Numbered from the stretch's first letter, positions 1-6,233 are shown. The stretch: 10,264 nucleotides of DNA from Haemophilus parahaemolyticus (GCF_018373095.1 NZ_JAHAHT010000068.1:1-10264), one strand, 5' to 3'. Numbers and translations are program-made. The notes: generated from the letters alone by a model not told the origin.

Positions 1-311
1 GTGGAACCCTAAAGGTCGCCCAAGTATGAAACCCAAATACGCTAAAATGCCTCTCCCCCACTAAAAACAGAAGAAGAACCTTTACGCCTACGCATCCTTG
101 AGTGAGAAGTCGAGGTGGCTTTTCTAAAAAGTTGGACGAAATAATCAAGAGGGACGAAGCCAAACGGCAGAAACAGTCCAAAGTTTGAGAGTGCATTATC
201 CGTTATAAATACTTTTGCCTATAGCGAAATGAGCTAGAAGTACCTTCTTCTATCATCGTCAATCCAAACTTGATAGAGATAGCACACTAAAAGCCCGAAT
301 TTGTGATCAAT
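1..311 (+). mobile_element. Decayed IS3-family transposase remnant (orfA end and orfB start)
   Basis: Fragments of an IS3-family (IS150-like) transposase pair can be read across several frames. The frame starting at base 2 gives WNPKGRPSMKPKYAKMPL. From 70 another frame gives EEEPLRLRILE, a stop, then EVEVAFLK. From 126 a third frame gives KLDEIIKRDEAKRQKQSKV with a stop at 186-188, like the charged end of orfA. The switch at 126-130 looks like loss of one A from an A-run. The orfB start follows in the frame of base 2 (VQSLRVHYPL, stop, ILLPIAK, stop, ARSTFFYHRQSKL, ending near 311), the usual orfB opening with its SSFYYH-like motif. In-frame stops and frameshifts mean it is dead. No terminal repeat is visible because the window begins inside it. 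It is not the same copy or close sequence as the IS at 5998 and 10147. Confidence 0.75.
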
Positions 312-528
312 GATACTAGGCTTTTTTCTTATATTTCTCTTATTCCCGAAAACTCCACGAAACTTTTTAAAATTTAGTCACTTTTATCACTTATTTTAGA
401 AATAAAGATAGATATATCAATGGTTCAAGGCAAGTGATTAAATAAAGATTTTTATAGATACGTTGCAACTGTTTAAAAAATCAGTAAAATAAGACCTAAT
501 CGAACCTTAGAGAACCAAAAAAGCAAAA
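312..528. other. AT-rich gene-free stretch
   Basis: I see no credible coding frame here; stops are frequent in all frames. The stretch separates the dead IS3 remnant from the broken gene pair that starts at 540 and probably contained that pair's promoter. A GAGGG Shine-Dalgarno-like sequence lies at 530-534, five bases before the ATG at 540. No tRNA, array or clear repeat was seen. Confidence 0.5.
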
Positions 529-539
529 AGAGGGTAACA

Positions 540-778
540 ATGTTCAACGAATTAAAAACTGCTCAAGCGTAAAGCCAGATAAACCACACGATAACGCTTG
601 TTATATTGAGCAAGGCGAGCACGAATTTATAAAACATAGAAGCTATATCGTTTACAAGCAAGCGAGAATAGAAACGCTAGAAAAAATTGAGCGAGGAATA
701 AGCACAGGGCGATTCATCAAAAAAGAAATTATCGATGACGAGCTTTATAAGCGAATTTTAAAAGGGGGCTTTTACTAG
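540..778 (+). pseudogene. Collapsed two-gene module, possibly Panacea antitoxin and toxin remnant
   Basis: An ATG at 540 with a good ribosome binding site (GAGGG, 5 bases upstream) opens MFNELKTAQA and hits a stop at 570-572. A different frame, open from 500, then carries coding-quality sequence from about 572 to the TAG at 776-778, with segments such as ACYIEQGEHEFIKHRSYIVY and GRFIKKEIIDDELYKRIL. Residues x-ELKTAQAx resemble the N-terminus of one subgroup of Panacea/SocA-like antitoxins. The second segment resembles, from memory, the C-terminal region of small proteins encoded next to them (C-x-x-x-x-G-x-H-x-F-I-x-H-x-S-Y). The simplest reading is a deletion that joined the start of the first gene to the end of the second. 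Family assignment is tentative; that this is a broken coding region is much surer. Confidence 0.5.
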
Positions 779-789
779 CTCACACATTG

Positions 790-812
790 AAAGGCGGTAT
801 ATCCGCTTTATT
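790..812 (+). terminator. Weak intrinsic terminator after the broken module
   Basis: AAAG-G-CGG (790-797) can pair with CCGCTTT (803-809) with one bulged G around a five-base loop, followed by ATTAA. It lies 12 bases after the stop of the remnant at 540-778. The stem is short and the T-tract poor, so this is tentative. Confidence 0.3.
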
Positions 813-862
813 AAATCAGCAATTGCTCAATGATGTAACCAATTTATAACCGAATAAGCGTA

Positions 863-1051
863 GTTACCTTGAACTTAACAGAGATTGTAAGTGCGGTAAA
901 TCCTCAAGGTGTTTTTTTACCGACAGAATTATCCTTGATTCAAATAATGTTTGTCATTGGATTTTCCTTGTTGCTTTCTTTACTTTCTACCCTTTATCCT
1001 GCTTATCGTGCAGCGAAAGTAGAACCTGCCGCTGCCTTGCGATACGAGTAA
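863..1051 (+). pseudogene. lolC: 3' fragment of lolC (LolCDE lipoprotein-release permease)
   Basis: The frame that opens VTLNLTEIVSAVNPQGVF and ends STLYPAYRAAKVEPAAALRYE followed by TAA is the C-terminus of a LolC/LolE (FtsX-family) permease: a hydrophobic last transmembrane segment (IMFVIGFSLLLSLLSTLYPA) and the conserved YPAxRAAxxxPxxALRYE tail. LolC is normally about 390-400 residues; only about 62 remain. Homology appears to begin near 854-866, and sequence upstream of that is unrelated IS and module debris. A TTG at 869 could start the 60 residues but no ribosome site supports translation. LolCDE moves outer-membrane lipoproteins from the inner membrane and is essential in relatives, so a complete copy should exist elsewhere. 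The fragment contains a Haemophilus uptake core (889-897). It ends 18 bases before bioA, matching the lolC-bioA order recalled for H. influenzae Rd. Confidence 0.8.
889..897 (+). repeat. Haemophilus DNA uptake core (USS)
   Basis: Exact AAGTGCGGT followed by AAAT, inside the lolC fragment. It supports a Haemophilus/Pasteurellaceae origin for this segment. Confidence 0.85.
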
Positions 1052-1069
1052 ATGTTTAATGGTAAATGA

Positions 1070-2362
1070 ATGATGGATGAACAATCACTTTTAGCTTTTG
1101 ATACACAACATATTTGGCATCCTTATTCTTCAGTTTCTTCTGATATGCCGCTTTATGCGGTGGAACGTGCTGATGGCGTGATGATAACTTTAAAAGATGG
1201 TCGTAGTTTGATTGATGGTATGTCTTCTTGGTGGGCAGCGTTGCACGGTTATAATCATCCACGCTTAAATGCGGCAGCACAGAATCAATTGGAAAAAATG
1301 AGCCATATTATGTTTGGTGGATTTACCCACGATCCAGCGGTGGAATTAGCTCAATTATTAGTACAAATTTTGCCCAATGGATTGGATAAAATCTTTTTTG
1401 CCGATAGCGGTTCAGTTGCGGTAGAAGTGGCGATGAAAATGGCTATTCAATATCAGCACGCAAAAGGGGAACCACAACGACAAAAATTTGCCACTATTCG
1501 TTCAGGTTATCACGGCGATACGTGGAATGCGATGTCAGTGTGTGATCCAACCACAGGGATGCATCATTTATTTCATCAAAGCCTGCCCGTGCAGTATTTT
1601 CTTCCTCAACCTAATATTTCATTTAATGAATCTTGGAATGATTGTGCGATTGAACCTTTAGCTGATTTACTTCGAGAAAAAGGTAATGAAATTGCCGCAC
1701 TAATTTTAGAACCTGTTGTGCAAGGTGCAGGCGGTATGTATTTTTATTCGCCAACTTATTTAGTGAAAGCACAAGCACTTTGTAAACAATATGGCGTTTT
1801 GCTGATTTTTGATGAAATCGCTACGGGATTTGGTCGAACAGGAAAATTATTTGCAGCCGAACACGCAGGCATTTCGCCAGATATTATGTGTATCGGTAAA
1901 GCCTTAACAGGTGGTTATTTAACTTTATCGGCAACCATTACGACCACTGAAATGGCGCAAACTATTTGTAGCGGTGAGGCTAAATGCTTTATGCACGGCC
2001 CCACTTTTATGGCAAATCCGTTGGCTTGTGCGATTGCGACGGAATCTATCCGTTTATTGTTGGAAAGTACTTGGCAGCAAAATATTCAGCGAATTGAGCA
2101 TTCCTTAAAACGACAGCTTTCACTTTTAGCTGAAAAAGATTATGTCAAAGAAGTTCGCGTATTAGGGGCGATTGGGGTGGTTGAAATGAAAAGTGCGGTA
2201 AATATGAAAACTTTAGTCCCACGTTTTGTGGAACAAGGTGTTTGGATTCGACCTTTCGGAAAATTGGTTTATGTGATGCCACCATTTGTGATTAAAGATG
2301 ATGAACTTCAGAAATTAACGGAAGGCATGATTTTGGCTTTAACGCAGGAATATGAACATTAG
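1070..2362 (+). CDS. bioA: Adenosylmethionine-8-amino-7-oxononanoate aminotransferase
   Basis: BioA moves the amino group of S-adenosylmethionine onto 7-keto-8-aminopelargonate (KAPA) to give 7,8-diaminopelargonate (DAPA), using PLP in the cytoplasm. The 430-residue length is normal for this class-III aminotransferase. Visible landmarks are IWHPYSS (15-21), the substrate-pocket SSWW (52-55), the PLP phosphate-binding GSVAVEVAMKMA (114-125), YHGDTWNAMSV (147-157), the PLP-ring aspartate in DEIATGFGRTG (248-258), the Schiff-base lysine K277 in IGKALTGGY, and HGPTFMANPLA (309-319). Two ATGs (1070, 1073) are in tandem; either could start. It is the first gene of bioAFGCD, 18 bases after the lolC fragment, with eight bases to bioF, so it is almost certainly cotranscribed. 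No promoter stands out before it; it may lie inside the lolC fragment. Confidence 0.97.
   Translation: MMDEQSLLAFDTQHIWHPYSSVSSDMPLYAVERADGVMITLKDGRSLIDGMSSWWAALHGYNHPRLNAAAQNQLEKMSHIMFGGFTHDPAVELAQLLVQILPNGLDKIFFADSGSVAVEVAMKMAIQYQHAKGEPQRQKFATIRSGYHGDTWNAMSVCDPTTGMHHLFHQSLPVQYFLPQPNISFNESWNDCAIEPLADLLREKGNEIAALILEPVVQGAGGMYFYSPTYLVKAQALCKQYGVLLIFDEIATGFGRTGKLFAAEHAGISPDIMCIGKALTGGYLTLSATITTTEMAQTICSGEAKCFMHGPTFMANPLACAIATESIRLLLESTWQQNIQRIEHSLKRQLSLLAEKDYVKEVRVLGAIGVVEMKSAVNMKTLVPRFVEQGVWIRPFGKLVYVMPPFVIKDDELQKLTEGMILALTQEYEH
2191..2199 (+). repeat. Haemophilus DNA uptake core (USS)
   Basis: Exact AAGTGCGGT followed by an AT-rich stretch, within the bioA coding sequence. Confidence 0.85.
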
Positions 2363-2370
2363 GATGAAAA

Positions 2371-3513
2371 ATGGATGCTTTCAAACAGCAACTGGAACAG
2401 CTTAGCGCGCAAAATCAATATCGTTCGATTCCGGATTTAATTCATCAAGGGCGGTATATTACGCGGGAAAACCGCAAAATGTTGAATATGTCATCTAATG
2501 ATTATTTGGGTTTGGCATCAGATGAACATTTGCACCGGTCTTTTTTGCAGCAATACGGCGGTAATTTTCCCTCTTTTACCAGTTCTTCATCGCGTTTATT
2601 AACGGGCAACTTTCCTATTTATACCGATCTTGAGCAGCTTGTCGCACAACGTTTCCGACGGGAAAGCGCGTTATTGTTCAATAGCGGCTATCACGCCAAT
2701 ATCGGCATTTTGCCTGCTTTGACGACGACGAAAAGTTTGATTTTGGCAGATAAATTTGTTCACGCCAGTATGATTGACGGCATCCGTTTGAGCCGGTGTG
2801 CGTTTTTCCGTTATCGTCATAATGATTATGAACATTTGAACAATCTGCTTGAAAAAAATGTCGGAAAATTTGACCGCACTTTTATCGTTACCGAATCTGT
2901 TTTCAGTATGGACGGTGATGTGGCGGACTTGAAACAGCTTGTCCAATTGAAAAAACAGTTTCCCAATACTTATCTTTATGTGGATGAAGCCCACGCAATC
3001 GGTGTTTATGGGCAAAACGGATTGGGGATTGCCGAACGGGATAATTTGATTGCCGAGATTGATTTATTGGTCGGCACTTTCGGTAAAGCCTTAGCCTCGG
3101 TGGGGGCGTATGCCGTCTGCAACCAAGTATTGAAAGAATGTTTGGTTAATCAAATGCGCTCATTGATTTTTTCAACTGCATTGCCGCCGTTTAATGTGGC
3201 TTGGACTTATTTTATTTTTGAACGATTGCCGCAATTCTCAAAAGAAAGAAGCCGTCTTGAGCAGTTAAGTGCATTTTTACGGCGGGAAGTGGCGCATAGG
3301 ACGCAAATAATGCCGAGCCAAACCTGCATCGTCCCCTATATTTTAGGCGGGAATGAAGCCGCCCTTGCCAAAGCGGAATATCTGCAAGGGCAGGGTTATT
3401 ATTGTTTGCCGATCAGACCGCCGACAGTACCCAAAAACACATCCAGAATCCGCCTCTCTCTAACCGCCGATATGACGGCGGATGAAGTGCGGCAGTTTGC
3501 GATGCATTTATAA
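2371..3513 (+). CDS. bioF: 8-amino-7-oxononanoate synthase
   Basis: BioF condenses pimeloyl-ACP with L-alanine, releasing CO2, to form KAPA. It is a PLP enzyme of the alpha-oxoamine synthase family; 380 residues is the usual size. Landmarks are the N-terminal SSNDYLGLA (41-49), the SSSSRLLTGN segment (71-80), the FNSGYHANIG segment (103-112), VTESVFSMDGD (173-183), the PLP-contacting VDEAHAIGVYG (204-214), and the internal-aldimine lysine K239 in TFGKALASVGAY. The start ATG follows bioA by eight bases, with AGGA in the bioA stop region (2361-2364) as ribosome site; nine bases separate its stop from bioG. To the eye, its 3' half is richer in GCC, CCG, CGG and CGC codons than bioA or bioD, hinting at mosaic origin. 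It contains one Haemophilus uptake core and one near-match to the neisserial uptake motif. Confidence 0.96.
   Translation: MDAFKQQLEQLSAQNQYRSIPDLIHQGRYITRENRKMLNMSSNDYLGLASDEHLHRSFLQQYGGNFPSFTSSSSRLLTGNFPIYTDLEQLVAQRFRRESALLFNSGYHANIGILPALTTTKSLILADKFVHASMIDGIRLSRCAFFRYRHNDYEHLNNLLEKNVGKFDRTFIVTESVFSMDGDVADLKQLVQLKKQFPNTYLYVDEAHAIGVYGQNGLGIAERDNLIAEIDLLVGTFGKALASVGAYAVCNQVLKECLVNQMRSLIFSTALPPFNVAWTYFIFERLPQFSKERSRLEQLSAFLRREVAHRTQIMPSQTCIVPYILGGNEAALAKAEYLQGQGYYCLPIRPPTVPKNTSRIRLSLTADMTADEVRQFAMHL
2873..2881 (-). repeat. Haemophilus DNA uptake core (USS), reverse orientation
   Basis: Exact ACCGCACTT followed by TTATC, within bioF. A one-mismatch copy (AAGTGCGGC) lies at 3486-3494 near the bioF end. 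Confidence 0.85.
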
Positions 3514-3522
3514 GCATATGAT

Positions 3523-4170
3523 ATGAAAATGAAATTTTACGATTACCAAGGCGGAAATTTAATCCTGTATTTTGCAGGTTGGGGAACGCCGCCCGATGCT
3601 GTAAATCATCTGATTTTGCCGGAAAATCACGATTTATTGATTTGCTATGATTATCAAGATTTAAATTTGGATTTTGATTTTTCCGCCTATCGGCACATCC
3701 GTTTGGTGGCGTGGTCAATGGGCGTTTGGGCGGCAGAGAGGGCATTGCAAGGAATAAGATTAACATCCGCAACGGCAGTGAATGGCACAGGTTTGCCCTG
3801 TGATGACAATTTTGGCATTCCTGACACTATTTTTAAAGCGACACTGGACAATCTCACAGAAAATACCCGTTTAAAATTTGAACGCAGAATCTGTGGCGAT
3901 AAAGCATCTTTTGAACGTTACCAACTATTTTCCGCCCGTCCGTTTGACGAAATTCATCAAGAACTTACCGCACTTTTTGCAATAATCGGGCAAGATAGGC
4001 GTACAGATTTGATCCGCTGGACAAACGCCTTAATCGGTTCGCAGGATAAAATTTTTATGCCCACCAACCAATACCGGTATTGGACACCGCGTTGCACCGT
4101 TCGGGAAATTGACGGCGGACATTACCTGTTTTCAAGATTCACCCATTGGTCGGAACTATGGAATCACTGA
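3523..4170 (+). CDS. bioG: Pimeloyl-ACP methyl ester carboxylesterase
   Basis: BioG (DUF452) hydrolyses pimeloyl-ACP methyl ester, ending the BioC-primed elongation cycle and giving pimeloyl-ACP for BioF. It replaces BioH, which is not linked here. At 215 residues it has an alpha/beta-hydrolase catalytic set: nucleophile S65 in the elbow VAWSMGVWAA (62-71), D175 in GSQDKIF, and H200 in DGGHYLF. The N-terminal FAGWGTPP (17-24) fits the oxyanion region. These positions match what I recall for the H. influenzae enzyme. The start is ATG 3523; a second ATG two codons on (3529) is possible, and the ribosome site is weak, so coupling to bioF, which ends nine bases upstream, is likely. Its 3' end overlaps bioC, fitting the coupled make-and-remove roles of the two enzymes. 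Confidence 0.95.
   Translation: MKMKFYDYQGGNLILYFAGWGTPPDAVNHLILPENHDLLICYDYQDLNLDFDFSAYRHIRLVAWSMGVWAAERALQGIRLTSATAVNGTGLPCDDNFGIPDTIFKATLDNLTENTRLKFERRICGDKASFERYQLFSARPFDEIHQELTALFAIIGQDRRTDLIRWTNALIGSQDKIFMPTNQYRYWTPRCTVREIDGGHYLFSRFTHWSELWNH
3967..3975 (-). repeat. Haemophilus DNA uptake core (USS), reverse orientation
   Basis: Exact ACCGCACTT followed by TTTGC, within bioG. Confidence 0.85.
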
Positions 4171-4940
4171 CTGCCATAAATAAATCGCGCATTCGGCAGG
4201 CTTTCCAAAAAGCATTAAACGATTATGACCGGCACGCCTTAATCCAACAAAAAATGACGATTAATCTAATGGCGCATTTGCAAGATTATTTGCCGGATAT
4301 GCCATTGGAAAACGTGTTGGAATTGGGCTGCGGCTCAGGAATGTTGAGTGCCTTGCTGCAAAAACAGATTTCAGCGAATTATTGGTTATTTAATGATTTG
4401 TGCGATGTGCAGCCCCAACTGGCTGAAAAACTGACGCAATCCTTTGATTTTTATTGCGGCGATGCGGAAAACTTTCCTTTTCAACGACAATTTGACTTAA
4501 TCGCAAGCGCATCTGCCGTGCAATGGTTTCATCAACCCGACGCTTTTATCGCTCATTGCAAAACAGGCTTGAAAGCAAACGGATTATTGGCGGTTGCAAC
4601 CTTTGGCAAAGACAATTTAAAAGAAGTCCGCCAAATTACAAATATAGGCTTAAATTACCCGACTTTATCCCAATGGCAGACTTGGTTAGCCAAAGATTTT
4701 GAGCTTTTATGGTGTGAGGATTTTAAGGTAATACTAGACTTTGATACGCCGTTAGATGTACTCAAACACCTTAAATATACAGGCGTAACAGCCACGAACC
4801 AAAAAAATTGGACAAGAAAAAATCTCAATGGATTTATTGGCGATTACTTGTCGGCGTTCAGTATGCCGTCGGGCAAAGTGCACCTGACTTATCATCCATT
4901 GTTTTTTATCGCACGTTATTCTCATGCTGGAAATCAGTAA
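4158..4940 (+). CDS. bioC: Malonyl-ACP O-methyltransferase
   Basis: BioC methylates the free carboxyl of malonyl-ACP with S-adenosylmethionine, so that fatty acid synthesis can extend it to pimeloyl-ACP methyl ester. The class I Rossmann methyltransferase core shows motif I VLELGCGSG (residues 53-61 from this start), the acidic end of strand 2 in WLFNDLC, and the DLIASASAVQWFHQPD segment typical of BioC. I chose the ATG at 4158 (MESLTAINKSRIRQAF), which aligns with the usual BioC N-terminus TxINKxRIRxAF; an in-frame TTG at 4146 would add only four residues. The ATG start gives a 13-base overlap with the end of bioG, implying translational coupling. From this start the protein is 260 residues, normal for the family. 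bioD follows after nine bases. Confidence 0.94.
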   Translation: MESLTAINKSRIRQAFQKALNDYDRHALIQQKMTINLMAHLQDYLPDMPLENVLELGCGSGMLSALLQKQISANYWLFNDLCDVQPQLAEKLTQSFDFYCGDAENFPFQRQFDLIASASAVQWFHQPDAFIAHCKTGLKANGLLAVATFGKDNLKEVRQITNIGLNYPTLSQWQTWLAKDFELLWCEDFKVILDFDTPLDVLKHLKYTGVTATNQKNWTRKNLNGFIGDYLSAFSMPSGKVHLTYHPLFFIARYSHAGNQ

Positions 4941-4949
4941 GGACTATTT

Positions 4950-5591
4950 ATGGGCAAAGTTATTTTTATATCGGGGATTGATACCGATGTGGGTAAAACA
5001 GTTGCAACAGGCATTTATGCTAAAAAGTTGATGGAACAAGGTTTTTCCGTGATTACACAAAAAATGATTCAAACAGGTTGTAAAAATATCGCTGATGATT
5101 TGCTTGTGCATCGAAAGATTCAAGGGGTTGATTTAACGGAAGAAGATTTACAAGGCAAAACCTGCCCTTATGTTTTTGAATATCCTTGTTCGCCACATTT
5201 AGCTGCAAAGCGAGAAAGTAGAAAAATTGAAGCAAAAATCATTGAAAAATCTACCGCACTTTTGGCAGAAAAATATGATTATGTGTTATTGGAAGGGGCT
5301 GGTGGCTTAATGGTACCTTATTGTGAAGAAGAGACGACATTGGATTATATCCAGTCAAACAATTATCCTTTGATTTTAGTCACATCGGGAAAATTAGGCA
5401 GTATAAACCACACATTATTAAGTTTAGAGGCTTGTCGTACTCGTGGTATTTCAGTATTAAGTGTCATGTATAACGGTTACCCAGAATATGATCCTATTAT
5501 TAGTCAAGAGACACAAGGCTATTTAAAACGTTATCTTAAAAGATATTTTCCTGAAACGGGATTTGAATGCTTTGAGCGTATTGAAATTTAA
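4950..5591 (+). CDS. bioD: Dethiobiotin synthetase
   Basis: BioD closes the ureido ring of DAPA with CO2 and ATP to give dethiobiotin. The 213-residue protein is a P-loop NTPase of the deviant Walker A type: SGIDTDVGKT (8-17) with K16, the EGAGGLMVPY motif (115-124) that follows strand 4, and the QTGCKN segment (41-46) in the substrate region. A clear AAGGA ribosome site (4939-4943) overlaps the bioC stop, six bases before the ATG. It is the last gene of the operon; biotin synthase (bioB) is not in the window. Codon use is AT-rich like bioA and unlike the bioF-bioC middle block. Some BioD proteins form a second paralogue in gamma-proteobacteria; the operon position makes this the biosynthetic one. 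Confidence 0.95.
   Translation: MGKVIFISGIDTDVGKTVATGIYAKKLMEQGFSVITQKMIQTGCKNIADDLLVHRKIQGVDLTEEDLQGKTCPYVFEYPCSPHLAAKRESRKIEAKIIEKSTALLAEKYDYVLLEGAGGLMVPYCEEETTLDYIQSNNYPLILVTSGKLGSINHTLLSLEACRTRGISVLSVMYNGYPEYDPIISQETQGYLKRYLKRYFPETGFECFERIEI
5253..5261 (-). repeat. Haemophilus DNA uptake core (USS), reverse orientation
   Basis: Exact ACCGCACTT followed by TTGGC, within bioD. A one-mismatch version (AAAGTACGGT, then TTAAAA) lies at 5648-5657, just before the lolD stub, and looks like a decayed core. Confidence 0.85.
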
Positions 5592-5603
5592 GCTGAAAGA
5601 AAA

Positions 5604-5628
5604 GTGTGATAGACTCGCACCAGTTTTT
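5604..5628 (+). terminator. Possible weak terminator after bioD
   Basis: GTGTGA (5604-5609) can pair with TCGCAC (5615-5620), including one G-T wobble, around a five-base loop, and CAGTTTTT follows. It sits 12 bases after the bioD stop. The stem is only six pairs, and in an ancestral lolC-bio-lolD arrangement read-through would be expected, so confidence is low. Confidence 0.3.
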
Positions 5629-5672
5629 GATGGGATTATCTGCCGCTAAAGTACGGTTAAAACGAGTAAAAA

Positions 5673-5725
5673 ATGAATAACTATTTATTAAAATGCAAAA
5701 CATTAATAAGTTTTATCAAGAAGGT
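5673..5725 (+). pseudogene. lolD: 5' stub of lolD with frameshift
   Basis: ATG at 5673 opens MNNYLLKC; after a one-base loss near 5697-5700 the next frame continues NINKFYQEG to about 5725. Together these match the N-terminus of H. influenzae LolD as I remember it (MNNYLLKC-E-NINKFYQEG). LolD is the ATPase of the LolCDE lipoprotein exporter, about 225-230 residues. Here everything from before the Walker A motif onward is gone, and the frame ends in unrelated codons and a TAA at 5738-5740. In the unshifted frame a stop comes after 18 codons. With the lolC 3' fragment on the other side of the operon, it shows that bio once lay between lolC and lolD. Confidence 0.7.
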
Positions 5726-5791
5726 GTAGTGATATACTAATCCCGCAGTCCTCAATAGGAGGTAAAATACCACCAACAAGAGGATTTTATA
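5726..5791 (+). promoter_or_regulatory. Leader with small hairpins and ribosome site ahead of a 41-codon ORF
   Basis: After the lolD stub ends, the sequence contains CCTC-AATAG-GAGG (5751-5763) and an overlapping GG-A-GGT / ACC-A-CC hairpin (5759-5773), which are mutually exclusive. AAGAGGA (5779-5784, core AGAGGA) is seven bases before the ATG at 5792. The pattern looks like a deliberate translation leader, but no known class is recognised. Confidence 0.35.
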
Positions 5792-5917
5792 ATGTTCGCA
5801 CGGTTGCCCATCTTATTTCGTGGTGTCGCCCTTGCTACCAATTTGAGAGAATGGATCGTGCCTGTAGTAAAGCCGTGCCATTATTTAAAATGTAAGCTCG
5901 CAAAATTTTTTGCATAG
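5792..5917 (+). CDS. Small ORF of unknown function (41 codons)
   Basis: I do not recognise this product. The ORF starts MFARLPILFRGVALATNL and ends with a basic KCKLAKFFA tail before TAG. It is supported by a good Shine-Dalgarno sequence (AGAGGA, spacing 7) and by a structured leader, and its base composition is less AT-rich than its flanks. There is a short hydrophobic N-terminal half but no convincing signal peptide or membrane helix. It lies between the lolD stub and the IS at 5998, in sequence of unknown origin, so it may be the 5' part of a longer gene cut by a rearrangement, a small toxin-like peptide, or noise. Its stop codon overlaps the left arm of the nested palindrome that follows. 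Confidence 0.35.
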   Translation: MFARLPILFRGVALATNLREWIVPVVKPCHYLKCKLAKFFA

Positions 5918-5977
5918 TTTCATAAATTATTTTGCATAACTAATCTCCAAAACCCTATGCAAAATAATATGCAAAAA
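5907..5977. repeat. Nested inverted repeat built on TTTTGCATA/TATGCAAAA
   Basis: ATTATTTTGCATA (5926-5938) is a perfect 13-base inverted match to TATGCAAAATAAT (5956-5968), with a 17-base loop. Directly outside, TTTTTGCAT (5907-5915) matches ATGCAAAAA (5969-5977), with a ten-base bulge on the left only. The four TGCATA-type motifs form one nested structure that ends 20 bases before the IS. It could be a terminator without a T-tract, a protein-binding array, or the remnant of a small inverted-repeat element. Confidence 0.7.
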
Positions 5978-5998
5978 CCCTCTTTAAATCGATGATTT

Positions 5999-6041
5999 GC
6001 ACCTTAGTGAGTTGGACTAAACAACCAACTGATTAAGGTGC
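5999..6041. repeat. Imperfect 16-base hairpin replacing the IS left terminal repeat
   Basis: GCACCTTAGTGAGTTG (5999-6014) pairs at 14 of 16 positions with CAACTGATTAAGGTGC (6026-6041) across GACTAAACAAC. The left arm is the exact reverse complement of CAACTCACTAAGGTGC at 10174-10189 in copy 2, where the terminal CCCCAAAAGTTGG occupies the corresponding outer position. This suggests template-switch copying of the inner sequence into the terminus. Confidence 0.75.
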
Positions 6042-6050
6042 AGATTTTTT

Positions 6051-6233
6051 ATGACTAAATATAATCAACTTGTCAAACAACAAGTCGTGAATTTCTATTT
6101 CGAACATCACGAAAACCTTGCTTTCACATTAAAGCATTTCAACTTAGCGGCAAAAACCGTTAGATATTGGATTGCACAATACAAATATTCAGGCACTCAT
6201 GGATTGGCGATAAATCCATTATCAAATGCCTAG
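6051..6233 (+). pseudogene. Truncated IS3-family transposase orfA (helix-turn-helix part)
   Basis: ATG 6051 opens MTKYNQLVKQQVVNFYFEHH and continues through NLAFTLKHFNLAAKTVRYWI, a helix-turn-helix of the kind found at the start of IS3-family OrfA, where it binds the terminal repeats. Homology runs to about GTHGLAI (near codon 53); then a deletion joint leads to six unrelated codons and TAG. The full OrfA would be about 170 residues with a leucine-zipper end. The same start is seen in copy 2 at 10199, with V8 to F and E to G differences in the shared part. Confidence 0.85.

Noticed and set aside
289..325. AAAAGCC / GGCTTTT with T-run, terminator-like
   Set aside because: The loop is 22 bases and the left arm is part of the decayed transposase coding sequence (KARIC), so pairing is probably accidental.
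971..1000. TTGCTT and TATCCT, 18 bases apart, as a bioA promoter
   Set aside because: Both boxes lie in the lolC coding fragment and are weak matches; nothing else supports them, so they were not listed as a feature.
1056..1280. Minus-strand open frame opposite bioA, and similar ones at 2671-3015, 3413-3772, 5053-5235, 7058-7351 and 7451-7687
   Set aside because: They lie antisense within strongly supported genes, with no ribosome site or recognisable motifs; they are shadows.
4146..4157. TTG start for bioC giving four extra residues
   Set aside because: ATG 4158 fits the usual BioC N-terminus and is the stronger start codon.
4862..4873. Second neisserial uptake motif (ATGCCGTCGGGC)
   Set aside because: Only the first eight bases agree with the motif in a row; too weak to count.
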